Positions 21,945-27,267 of a DNA stretch of 27,267 nt are shown here, in pieces. The DNA is from a virus. Made by a program: the position numbers and the translations under genes. The notes under the pieces are model-generated. The model searched no databases. It was not told the DNA's origin and saw only the letters and a program-made list of their open reading frames with translations. Each line of letters starts with the position of its first letter. Within the stretch, counting starts at the first letter, position 1. The DNA lies in IMG/VR virus record IMGVR_UViG_3300031566_000303, positions 1-27,267 of that record, one strand, 5' to 3'.

Positions 21945-22313
21945 ATGATAAGTAAAAATGCAATGAAAACATTTGAGTTTGATGACTCTATATTTTATCG
22001 TGTTGCTTGCTCTTGTGGAGCTGATGAACATGATATTACTGTTGAGTTTGAAAGAGATAATCAAATTGAATCTATGATCTTTTTAAATTTTCATAAAAAT
22101 GTTAGTTGGTGCCCTGGATGGGAGAAAGCCAATATATTTCAAAAATTTTGGAAAAGATTAACAGGGTCACTTAGGATGTTGTTTACCGGTTATATTGAGG
22201 TAGAGGAGAGCTTTATTTTAAGCGAAAATAACATTCAACCTTTTATAGATGCTCTTATAGAAGGAAAGGGTTATATTGAAAATAAAAGGACTGATCATGG
22301 AGAAGAGGTGTAA
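21945..22313 (+). CDS. Unrecognised phage protein with CSCG motif
   Basis: The 122-residue product contains VACSCGADEHDITVEFERD, then FWKRLTGSLRMLFTGYIEVEESFIL. Proteins with this CxCG plus LFTGYIE layout occur in many tailed phages as far as I recall, with no known function. AAAGGAAAA precedes the ATG. The last 15 bases lie inside the following tRNA-like sequence. Confidence 0.68.
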   Translation: MISKNAMKTFEFDDSIFYRVACSCGADEHDITVEFERDNQIESMIFLNFHKNVSWCPGWEKANIFQKFWKRLTGSLRMLFTGYIEVEESFILSENNIQPFIDALIEGKGYIENKRTDHGEEV

Positions 22314-22408
22314 CTGGTAGACACAACGGGCAGAGGTTGAAGTTGTAACCGTAGGGAAAGGACGTCCTCAAATGCCTCCCTGTACAGGTTCGAGTCCTGT
22401 CTTCTCCG
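22299..22408 (+). tRNA. Oversized tRNA-like gene, probably degenerate
   Basis: The acceptor GGAGAAG pairs with CTTCTCC, the D arm GTGT-AACTGGTAG-ACAC looks like tRNA-Leu or tRNA-Ser, and the T arm ACAGG-TTCGAGT-CCTGT is intact. Between them are about 58 bases in place of the usual 17 plus a variable arm: ACGG/CCGT would enclose a loop far longer than seven, and AGGGA/TCCCT makes an unusually long variable arm. The 3' end reads GCA, not GCCA. I cannot assign an anticodon. A pseudogene, an intron-bearing gene or a tRNA-like RNA are all possible. Confidence 0.5.
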
Positions 22409-22423
22409 CAGAATTATTAAAAT

Positions 22424-22458
22424 GGTGAGTTGCCCGAGTATGGCTAAAAGCACCAGAT
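22424..22458 (+). pseudogene. Truncated 5' part of a tRNA-Ser-like gene
   Basis: GGTGAGTTGCCCGAGTATGG followed by CTAAAAGC resembles the acceptor 5' strand and D arm of a class II tRNA. The sequence then breaks off into AT-rich leader of the homing endonuclease gene, and no matching 3' part follows. Similarity is by eye over about 35 bases. Confidence 0.4.
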
Positions 22459-22498
22459 TAATTTCTTTTTAGAACAAAAATAAAAAAGGAATTAAGTT

Positions 22499-23197
22499 AT
22501 GATTTGTAATTACGGTTGTGGGTTAAAAGCTTCATTTCAACTGAAAAATAAAAAATGGTGTTGTTGTAAATTTCCAAATCAATGTCCATCTGTTAGAAAG
22601 AAAAACTCAAATTCTCTTAAAAATATTACTAAAAAAAGAGTTCGCTCGGGTCCTGGCCCAATGACTGGAAAAATACCATGGAATAAAGGGCTAACAAAAA
22701 AAGACGATATACGAATAGCTATTGGTACAGAAAAAGCAAAAAGAACTAATAAAAAAAATGGACCTAGTTTCTTAGGAAAAAAACATTCTATAGAAACAAG
22801 AGAAAAAATGAGTAAAACCAGAACAGAAATGTATATTAATGGATGGAAAGCAACTTCTTGTGGAAGGGCAAAAAAATATGATTATATAAGTCCTATTGCA
22901 GGAAAAATTAAAGTTGATGGTAAATGGGAATTAGCAGTCGCAAAGTATCTAGACAGTTTAAATATTAATTGGTATAGAAATACAAAAAGATTTTCATATA
23001 TAAATCTCAAGGGAAAAAAATCAACCTATTGTCCAGATTTTTATATTTATGATTGGAATTCTTATTTAGAAATTAAAGGTTATAAGACAGATCTTGATAA
23101 ATGTAAATGGTCTCAGTTCCCAAAAAAGTTAGAAATTTGGACTTATAATATTTTACTTCAAAAAGGTTTAATTAATAAAAGTGGAGAGATGGTGTAA
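22499..23197 (+). CDS. Putative homing endonuclease (NUMOD3-like repeats, PD-(D/E)XK-like C-terminus)
   Basis: The 232-residue product has an N-terminal cysteine cluster (CNYGCG, CCCKFPNQCP), then GKIPWNKGL and GKKHSIETREKMSKT, which match the NUMOD3 DNA-binding repeats of phage homing endonucleases. The C-terminal domain has WELAVAKYLDSL, then YCPDFYIYD and YLEIKGYK, which fits E, PD and ExK of the PD-(D/E)XK nuclease fold. It is placed exactly between a truncated tRNA-like sequence and tRNA-Ser, as expected of a mobile intergenic endonuclease. AAAAAGGAA precedes the ATG. The final 15 bases overlap tRNA-Ser. Confidence 0.75.
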   Translation: MICNYGCGLKASFQLKNKKWCCCKFPNQCPSVRKKNSNSLKNITKKRVRSGPGPMTGKIPWNKGLTKKDDIRIAIGTEKAKRTNKKNGPSFLGKKHSIETREKMSKTRTEMYINGWKATSCGRAKKYDYISPIAGKIKVDGKWELAVAKYLDSLNINWYRNTKRFSYINLKGKKSTYCPDFYIYDWNSYLEIKGYKTDLDKCKWSQFPKKLEIWTYNILLQKGLINKSGEMV

Positions 23198-23269
23198 TGG
23201 TATCACAACGCCCCGCTAAGGCGTCCAGGTGAAATCCCTGTGCAGGTTCGAGTCCTGTTCTCTCCGCCA
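23183..23269 (+). tRNA. tRNA-Ser (anticodon GCT)
   Basis: The acceptor GGAGAGA pairs with TCTCTCC (one G-T-type variation near the base), the anticodon stem ACGCC/GGCGT holds CCGCTAA, and a long variable arm and G73 before CCA are typical of tRNA-Ser. The T arm is GCAGG-TTCGAGT-CCTGT. Confidence 0.93.
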
Positions 23270-23273
23270 TTTT

Positions 23274-23400
23274 GACAAGAGAGGTCTGGGTGAAGAAAGT
23301 TTGGTCAACCCCAGTTCAGTGGATAGGATGCGAGTGTAGTAAGACAATGGTTCGCCAAACAGTCTAATCTTACACACTGCGGACGCATGTCGCTCTTGTC
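23274..23400 (+). ncRNA. Structured segment with possible kissing-loop pseudoknot
   Basis: GACAAGAG (23274-23281) pairs with CTCTTGTC (23393-23400). Inside are CTGGG/CCCAG (23286-23290, 23310-23314), ATGCG/CGCAT (23328-23332, 23384-23388) and GTGT plus TAAGA with TCTTA plus ACAC (23334-23344, 23368-23377). The loop of the first hairpin holds GTTTGG (23299-23304), which is complementary to CCAAAC (23355-23360) in the loop of the last, suggesting a kissing interaction. No gene covers it. It follows tRNA-Ser by four bases. Confidence 0.6.
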
Positions 23401-23433
23401 ATTACAACCAATTTTTAAAAGAAAGGATTGAAT

Positions 23434-23610
23434 ATGAAAAAGCAAGTGCCATGGCACGCTAACCTCCTATGTCGAATCATAGGGCACAAGTTTACTGCAA
23501 CAGAATTGATTATATTTAAGATAAAGAATAGTCCGGTAAATGTAGAAAGAAATGGGTACAGTAGCATTACATGCCCAAGATGCAAGGAAGTATTCAACCC
23601 GGGAGAATAG
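23434..23610 (+). CDS. Small zinc-binding protein (DUF1660-like)
   Basis: The 58-residue product begins MKKQVPWHANLLCRIIGHKF and ends CPRCKEVFNPGE. The LCRIIGHKF start and C-terminal CxxC resemble the phage DUF1660 family. The ATG at 23434 follows AAAGGATTG. Function unknown. Confidence 0.66.
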   Translation: MKKQVPWHANLLCRIIGHKFTATELIIFKIKNSPVNVERNGYSSITCPRCKEVFNPGE

Positions 23611-23633
23611 CAACAATAAAATAAGGAGTTGAT

Positions 23634-23960
23634 ATGTTATATAATATAATCATACTTTTGTGGTTGCACTTTATTGCTGATTTCGTTTTACAATCTACAT
23701 ATATGGCAATGAATAAGAGTAAAAATTCATTAGCTCTTTTGTGGCACTGTTTTGTTTATGCATTACCATTGATTGGTTTCGGATGGCAATTTGCTATTCT
23801 AAATGGTTTATTACATTTTCCAGTTGACTTTATTACATCAAGAATTACTTCCAGATTATATAATAAAAAGGATGCACATTGGTTCTTTGTTGTCATTGGA
23901 TTAGATCAAGTAATACATATGACAATATTAATCTTAACCTTAAATTGGTTATTCATATGA
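23634..23960 (+). CDS. DUF3307-like membrane protein
   Basis: The 108-residue product has [20 protein letters not shown] near the N-terminus, the signature of DUF3307 membrane proteins, and about three to four hydrophobic helices. AAGGAG precedes the ATG. Function of the family is unknown. A diverged copy of its last 18 codons lies downstream at 24107-24174. Confidence 0.78.
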   Translation: MLYNIIILLWLHFIADFVLQSTYMAMNKSKNSLALLWHCFVYALPLIGFGWQFAILNGLLHFPVDFITSRITSRLYNKKDAHWFFVVIGLDQVIHMTILILTLNWLFI

Positions 23961-23972
23961 AAGGATAAAAAA

Positions 23973-24077
23973 ATGTTTTTTGAATATTTTATAAAGTATC
24001 TCCTAGCGTGTGGAATTGCTCTTAATATAATGTTCTTAATTATAATACTCGGTAGTATATTCCTTAGAAGATGGTAA
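23973..24077 (+). CDS. Single-span membrane peptide, 34 residues
   Basis: MFFEYFIKYLLACGIALNIM continues into a hydrophobic helix and ends FLRRW. AAAGGAT precedes the ATG and the frame starts 13 bases after the DUF3307-like gene. It resembles holin-like or regulatory membrane peptides only in size. Confidence 0.55.
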   Translation: MFFEYFIKYLLACGIALNIMFLIIILGSIFLRRW

Positions 24078-24174
24078 AGTAATATGCAAACGCTGTATTA
24101 TAATTAAGATCAAGCAATACACATGACAATTTTAATTTTAACCTTGAATTGGTTATTCATATGAAAGGATAAAA
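24076..24174 (+). pseudogene. Gene remnants: start of a CKRC gene and tail of a DUF3307 paralogue
   Basis: Bases 24107-24174 match 23903-23970 with five substitutions, four of which are silent in the DUF3307 frame; the copy still reads [18 protein letters not shown] and a stop. Just before it, 24076-24098 matches 24446-24468 at all but about two positions (shared ATGCAAACGCTGTA). Both are fragments left by recombination between repeated gene modules. Confidence 0.65.
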
Positions 24175-24178
24175 AATT

Positions 24179-24427
24179 ATGACTGCATCATTACAAGATA
24201 TAAGATATTGGCTTGAAAAAGCTAAAGAACTTAAAGCAACACATCTGATTGTAGCATTGGATAGTTATGATCATATCAATTATCCAGTTTATATTACTGC
24301 TAATAAAGATGTAAACAAAGAATATAATCGAATTGTGAAATCAAATATGCAAAGTGTTGATGAGGTTTATAATATGTCAATATCCCTTGACAAACAACTT
24401 TCTGAATTTCGATCGCATAATATATAA
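24179..24427 (+). CDS. Unrecognised small phage protein
   Basis: The 82-residue product reads MTASLQDIRYWLEKAKELKA, then THLIVALDSYDHINYPVYIT. AAAGGAT from the remnant upstream serves as ribosome binding site. The ATHLIVxxDSYDxxxYPVYI layout recurs in phage hypothetical proteins as far as I recall. Function unknown. Confidence 0.68.
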   Translation: MTASLQDIRYWLEKAKELKATHLIVALDSYDHINYPVYITANKDVNKEYNRIVKSNMQSVDEVYNMSISLDKQLSEFRSHNI

Positions 24428-24434
24428 AGAACAT

Positions 24435-24800
24435 ATGGAAACAGGAAAAGTAAAATGCAAACGCTGTAATGGGCGTGGTGAATATCGAGTCAGGGTTACT
24501 TATAAGGAAAAAATTTATTATTATTTTTCCAAATGTGGTCATTGTTATGCGAGAGGGTGGAATGACTGGATTGAAGTTGCAAGAGGAAGAATACCTGGAA
24601 TAGAAGGAATATTTTTTGATAATCATCCAGCAGGTTCAGCGATTATCGCTCCAACTAATATGGGCGGATGCAGTATTTATGATGGTCACAACTATATTAA
24701 ATTAAACACTCCAAGGGGTACAGCTCTATGGAATGAACTAATATCAAAAGAGAATGAAAGGATGGTACATGATAAAAAAGCGAAGATGCAAGATATGTAA
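24435..24800 (+). CDS. Zinc-finger protein with DnaJ-type knuckle and DWI motif
   Basis: The product from the ATG at 24435 has 121 residues and reads VKCKRCNGRGEYRVRVTY, then SKCGHCYARGWNDWIEVARG, and ends in an extended tail with TNMGGCSIYDGHNYIKLNTP. The CxxCxGxG pair followed by DWI and glycine is the same layout as in the two genes at 635-1196. No strong ribosome binding site precedes this ATG, so coupling to the upstream stop eight bases away is likely. Confidence 0.65.
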   Translation: METGKVKCKRCNGRGEYRVRVTYKEKIYYYFSKCGHCYARGWNDWIEVARGRIPGIEGIFFDNHPAGSAIIAPTNMGGCSIYDGHNYIKLNTPRGTALWNELISKENERMVHDKKAKMQDM

Positions 24801-24960
24801 CGCTATTCTATGTGGATATAATAAAGATGATGTATGTTATTGTCACAACGAGTCAGCTGATGAAATGATTACTGTTTCATATCCCATTTGTTGCACTAGC
24901 AGGGGGTATGAAAAATTTTTATTTACATTATATGAGTACAATGGTGGACATAGTGAATGA
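24769..24960 (+). CDS. Small zinc-binding protein, 63 residues
   Basis: The product begins MIKKRRCKICNAILCGYNKD and continues DVCYCHNE, a four- to six-cysteine zinc site. AAAGGATG before the ATG at 24769 fixes the start. It overlaps the previous gene by 32 bases. Function unknown. Confidence 0.62.
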   Translation: MIKKRRCKICNAILCGYNKDDVCYCHNESADEMITVSYPICCTSRGYEKFLFTLYEYNGGHSE

Positions 24961-25243
24961 TATAATATATACAGTTGTAACAATGCGTCAAAACTCAAGG
25001 AGTAGATGTGTTGGGTGGTTTCCAAACAAAGAAGATGCAATAGAAGTAATTATTGAAAACTACGGAGATATCAATGAAGCTGGATATTATCCCTATGCAC
25101 TAGTTGAGGGTGTCAAACCAGGATTGTATAATTTTGATCTTCGTGAAGAGATCTGGTTTAAATGGGATGACGATAAACATCAATATATACAATGTGATAA
25201 ACCAGATAAATTTCATAACACGCTTTGTTATTCAATGGGGTAA
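24953..25243 (+). CDS. Unrecognised phage protein (MRQNSRSRCVGWF type)
   Basis: The product of about 96 residues contains IIYTVVTMRQNSRSRCVGWF, then ENYGDINEAGYYPYALVEGV and EEIWFKWDD. This layout is frequent in phage genomes as far as I recall, with no known role. I favour the GTG at 24953, which has GGTGG five bases upstream and overlaps the previous stop; the in-frame ATG at 24941 is an alternative. Confidence 0.68.
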   Translation: MNDIIYTVVTMRQNSRSRCVGWFPNKEDAIEVIIENYGDINEAGYYPYALVEGVKPGLYNFDLREEIWFKWDDDKHQYIQCDKPDKFHNTLCYSMG

Positions 25244-25259
25244 TGGAAGGAAGTTAATA

Positions 25260-25499
25260 ATGAGCAAACAAACAGTAAAGGAATTTATATCAACATTTGA
25301 TAGTTACAGAAGAGTTCATGATACAGGAAATGTTATTATTCATCCGGGATTAAAATATAACTTCATTGAATTAAAAAGTGATTTTGTTGATTCCTTAAAG
25401 GATGATCTATTAAAAAAAATCGCTATGGCAGAGGCTGGGGTTGATGAGATAGATTCAATAACACAATTTGCTATAATGATTTTAGAAGATTCATATTAA
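25260..25499 (+). CDS. Unrecognised 79-residue protein
   Basis: The product begins MSKQTVKEFISTFDSYRRVH and is acidic and helical towards the C-terminus (AEAGVDEIDSITQFAIMILE). GGAAGGAAG precedes the ATG at 25260. It ends four bases before tRNA-Ser. Confidence 0.64.
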   Translation: MSKQTVKEFISTFDSYRRVHDTGNVIIHPGLKYNFIELKSDFVDSLKDDLLKKIAMAEAGVDEIDSITQFAIMILEDSY

Positions 25500-25502
25500 T
25501 GA

Positions 25503-25586
25503 GGAGGGGTGGCGAGTGGTAGCGAGCGGTCCTGAAAACCGTCGGGTGTAACAGCCTTGCAGGTTCGAATCCTGTCCCCTCCGCCA
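25503..25586 (+). tRNA. tRNA-Ser (anticodon TGA)
   Basis: The acceptor GGAGGGG pairs with CCCCTCC, the anticodon stem GCGGT/ACCGT holds CCTGAAA, the variable arm is long, G73 precedes CCA, and the T arm is GCAGG-TTCGAAT-CCTGT. Confidence 0.94.
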
Positions 25587-25608
25587 TTTTAAAAAGAAGG
25601 GAGTAAAA

Positions 25609-25692
25609 ATGGACATATTATTTTTAGGTATGGGTGTGATATGTGGAGTGATAGTTTTTTTCATATTTAAAAAAATTACGCGAAAGGAGTAA
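25609..25692 (+). CDS. Single-span membrane peptide, 27 residues
   Basis: MDILFLGMGVICGVIVFFIF is followed by KKITRKE. AAGGGAG lies upstream and its own end provides AAAGGAG for the next gene. Very short, so the call rests on spacing and the clear helix with a basic tail. Confidence 0.5.
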   Translation: MDILFLGMGVICGVIVFFIFKKITRKE

Positions 25693-25694
25693 TT

Positions 25695-25838
25695 ATGATT
25701 TGCCCGATCTGTGAAATAAAAGTAGAGGAATTTGACGAGGATCCCGATGAAGCAATTAGATATGTATGCTGTCGTTGTAAGACCCTCATAACATTAAGAG
25801 AATTAAAAGATGACGAAGCATGTCAAGACGAAAGGTGA
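25695..25838 (+). CDS. Small zinc-ribbon protein, 47 residues
   Basis: MICPICEIKVEEFDEDPDEA is followed by YVCCRCKTLITL, giving two CxxC pairs. AAAGGAG precedes the ATG. Acidic; function unknown. Confidence 0.58.
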   Translation: MICPICEIKVEEFDEDPDEAIRYVCCRCKTLITLRELKDDEACQDER

Positions 25839-25842
25839 TAAT

Positions 25843-26013
25843 ATGTTGAAAAGCTATAGGATTGAATCTAATAAGGTTGAAGTTTACTTTATATGTGAAG
25901 ACTGTGATATAAGGGAAAATGAAACTATATTTAATAGCATTCAAAATGGCGCACCAATATGTATTAATTGTGGTGAAGAAATGTCAATAAATTATGTTAA
26001 AATAATGCCTTAA
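25843..26013 (+). CDS. Small zinc-ribbon protein, 56 residues
   Basis: The product reads MLKSYRIESNKVEVYFICED with CEDC and CINCGE pairs. AAAGGTGATA precedes the ATG and overlaps the previous stop region. Function unknown. Confidence 0.6.
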   Translation: MLKSYRIESNKVEVYFICEDCDIRENETIFNSIQNGAPICINCGEEMSINYVKIMP

Positions 26014-26082
26014 AAAAGAAAGGAATTTGTCAATGAAATGTATTGAAAAGCATGGAGACATTAAAAGAGTCAAGGATGAAGT
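26014..26082 (+). repeat. 69-bp exact direct repeat, copy 1
   Basis: Identical to 26375-26443. The repeat covers the ribosome binding site (AAAGGAA) and the first 16 or so codons of the small gene at 26394-26522. The two copies flank the membrane-protein gene at 26089. Confidence 0.9.
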
Positions 26083-26089
26083 AACATAG
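26033..26089 (+). pseudogene. Truncated copy of the gene at 26394-26522
   Basis: It reads MKCIEKHGDIKRVKDEV like the full gene, then VT... ends at a TAG after 18 residues. It is probably a left-over of a duplication or insertion. The end of this frame overlaps the GTG of the next gene (TAGTG) and may still support its translation. Confidence 0.7.
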
Positions 26090-26376
26090 TGAAAAATCCT
26101 TTTTGTAGAAAATGTTTGGTAAAAACTATGTGTACAAAGAAATGTGATTATATGCGAAAGATATTACATATATTTGATATAGCAACATCACTTATATGGC
26201 CCATATACTTCTTTCTTATTATTATAGTAGTTGTTTTTATATTAATGATGACTGAGGTTATTCCAGATCAAATGATAGCTATATCAATAGTACCATTTCA
26301 ACTCCTGTGGATTCTTGCAATTGCAGGTCTAATAAAAGTAAAAGAAAAGATTGAATCTCAATTTGAAAATAACTAA
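26089..26376 (+). CDS. Small membrane protein with CxxCLV cysteine motif
   Basis: The 95-residue product starts at a GTG and reads MKNPFCRKCLVKTMCTKKCD, followed by two membrane helices (about 36-60 and 67-84). The cysteine motif is shared with 14997-15410 and 17047-17307. It sits between the two copies of the 69-bp repeat, which suggests it arrived or was duplicated with that segment. Confidence 0.66.
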   Translation: MKNPFCRKCLVKTMCTKKCDYMRKILHIFDIATSLIWPIYFFLIIIVVVFILMMTEVIPDQMIAISIVPFQLLWILAIAGLIKVKEKIESQFENN

Positions 26377-26443
26377 AAGAAAGGAATTTGTCAATGAAAT
26401 GTATTGAAAAGCATGGAGACATTAAAAGAGTCAAGGATGAAGT
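26375..26443 (+). repeat. 69-bp exact direct repeat, copy 2
   Basis: Identical to 26014-26082. This copy continues into the intact small gene. Confidence 0.9.
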
Positions 26444-26522
26444 TGCAGCAGATATGGTCGATAACAAAGGTTGGGCATACTGTCCAAAGTCAAAATGGAA
26501 AGAATCAGTTCGAGATAAATAG
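26394..26522 (+). CDS. Small basic protein, 42 residues
   Basis: It begins MKCIEKHGDIKRVKDEVAAD and contains GWAYCPKSKWKESVRDK. AAAGGAA precedes the ATG. The two cysteines and basic tail give no family. The intact partner of the truncated copy upstream. Confidence 0.62.
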   Translation: MKCIEKHGDIKRVKDEVAADMVDNKGWAYCPKSKWKESVRDK

Positions 26523-26530
26523 GTGATCAC

Positions 26531-26905
26531 ATGATTAGAATCCATATTGATTGGGAATTTATGAGTCCATTATTAGGAATAGCATCAGGTATTTTAGAAG
26601 TTCGTGATATGTATCAAGGTAGAAGTACACTACTTCTGCAATGTAGAGTTAAAAAAGAACAAGGAACAACTGGATATGAATCCGTAGATCGTAGCAAACC
26701 AGGAATACCAGCTAAATTATTTGAGGAATTAAAACCTCAAATTGATATAATGGTAGATTCATATTTCCATGGTATGTTACTAGAAGAAATGACGTATACT
26801 TGGGTAGATGATTCAGCAGATGATGGATGGGAGGCTTGGGCAAAAAAACATGATATAGACCCAAAACAAATTAATGCAATTTCATATTCAGATCAACAGA
26901 CTTAA
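26531..26905 (+). CDS. Unrecognised 124-residue protein
   Basis: The product begins MIRIHIDWEFMSPLLGIASG and contains YQGRSTLLLQCRVKKEQG and EMTYTWVDDSADDGWEAW. It seems soluble and acidic. AGGTGA precedes the ATG. No family recognised. Confidence 0.65.
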   Translation: MIRIHIDWEFMSPLLGIASGILEVRDMYQGRSTLLLQCRVKKEQGTTGYESVDRSKPGIPAKLFEELKPQIDIMVDSYFHGMLLEEMTYTWVDDSADDGWEAWAKKHDIDPKQINAISYSDQQT

Positions 26906-26911
26906 TAGTTG

Positions 26912-26987
26912 GGGGGTTTAACTCAGCGCGCAGAGTGTCGCTTTTACAAGGCGAAAGTCGAAGGTTCAAATCCTTCAACCCCCACCA
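26912..26987 (+). tRNA. tRNA-Val (anticodon TAC)
   Basis: The acceptor GGGGGTT pairs with AACCCCC, the D stem is ACTC/GAGT, the anticodon stem TCGCT/GGCGA holds TTTACAA, and the T arm is GAAGG-TTCAAAT-CCTTC. CCA is encoded. Confidence 0.94.
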
Positions 26988-27008
26988 GATATAATGAAAG
27001 GAACAACA

Positions 27009-27236
27009 ATGAAAGGCGGTTATTGGGTTCCAGCAGTAATTGAAGATAAGGAGATTAAATATTCATATGAACGACATGAATCAGTTCAATTAAAAGGCAC
27101 TCCATGGTTATACTGTAAATTTTGTGGATTATTATATCTTAATAATGCAATCACAAAATGGTGCATCCGAATGGGGTGTAGTAATAGCTATCATAGAGAT
27201 TATAAAAAGATGCTTTATAAACACACTAGGAGGTAA
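27009..27236 (+). CDS. Small cysteine-containing phage protein
   Basis: The 75-residue product contains YCKFCGLLYLNNAITKWCIR and MGCSNSYH, a likely zinc site. The CGLLYLxNxxTKWCIRMGC segment is common in phage hypothetical proteins as far as I recall. AAAGGAAC precedes the ATG at 27009. Confidence 0.68.
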   Translation: MKGGYWVPAVIEDKEIKYSYERHESVQLKGTPWLYCKFCGLLYLNNAITKWCIRMGCSNSYHRDYKKMLYKHTRR

Positions 27237-27242
27237 CAAATC

Positions 27243-27267
27243 ATGGGGAAGCAAAACTTAAAACTAC
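27243..27267 (+). CDS. Start of a further gene, cut by window edge
   Basis: An ATG at 27243 follows AGGAGG and opens MGKQNLKL before the window ends. Only the ribosome binding site and eight codons are visible. Confidence 0.5.

Noticed and set aside
16919-23400. Hammerhead, HDV-like or twister ribozymes among the structured elements
   Set aside because: No CTGANGA plus GAAA core and no clear HDV or twister consensus was seen by eye. A descriptor search would be needed for the rarer classes.
1-27267. CRISPR array or insertion sequence
   Set aside because: No regularly spaced repeats and no transposase-like protein were found; the direct repeats present are gene fragments.

Overview
The window is a stretch of an AT-rich tailed bacteriophage genome, probably a large phage. 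The evidence is a family B DNA polymerase, the start of a DnaB-type replicative helicase, a thymidylate synthase-like enzyme, a QueE-like enzyme, a TGT-like base-exchange enzyme, a GroES-like co-chaperonin, a dozen tRNA genes with encoded CCA ends, a homing endonuclease, and very many short cysteine-rich or single-helix proteins packed with overlapping start and stop codons. Strong AAAGGA/GGAGG ribosome binding sites precede most genes and point to a bacterial host. No capsid, terminase or portal gene is present.

Layout. Block 1 (1-8694, minus strand) is the replication and nucleotide block: UDG-PolB fusion, QueE, a small basic protein, GroES-like protein, thymidylate synthase-like protein, proteasome-beta/HslV-like peptidase, TGT/DpdA-like protein, two zinc-finger proteins and the 5' part of a DnaB-like helicase cut by the window edge. 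A lone plus-strand gene (8865-9587) encodes a protein with six DnaJ-type zinc knuckles and meets block 2 at a strong convergent hairpin (9644-9681). Block 2 (9670-12763, minus) holds a PIG-L/LmbE-like deacetylase, a GT-B-like glycosyltransferase, a possible HNH protein and small proteins. The two divergent control regions (near 8700-8864 and 12764-12877) share an exact 23-bp sequence that I read as a phage promoter.

Block 3 (12878-27267, plus) begins with a GC-richer, apparently non-coding 334-nt segment closed by a 17-bp stem. It continues with an NAD pair (nicotinate phosphoribosyltransferase and NAD synthetase) and then becomes a long accessory region in which tRNAs alternate with small proteins and further structured, non-coding segments. 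Two of the first three fibronectin-III-like proteins carry signal peptides. The tRNA cluster includes two tRNAs with long class II variable arms but anticodons TGT and CAT, one oversized degenerate tRNA, and one truncated tRNA beside a homing endonuclease.

How it fits together. Block 1 suggests DNA synthesis with uracil surveillance and 7-deazaguanine-type base modification. The NAD genes suggest support of host NAD pools during infection. The tRNAs mainly read A-ending codons, as expected for an AT-rich phage. The least explained part, and the best candidate for an undescribed system, is the set of at least seven separate structured RNA elements (12878-13211, 16919-17015, 20470-20765, 21383-21469, 21477-21647, 21657-21803, 21820-21926, 23274-23400). 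One of these is a tandem pair of hairpins whose two copies differ by compensatory changes. All structures were found by eye; none has been computed or searched.
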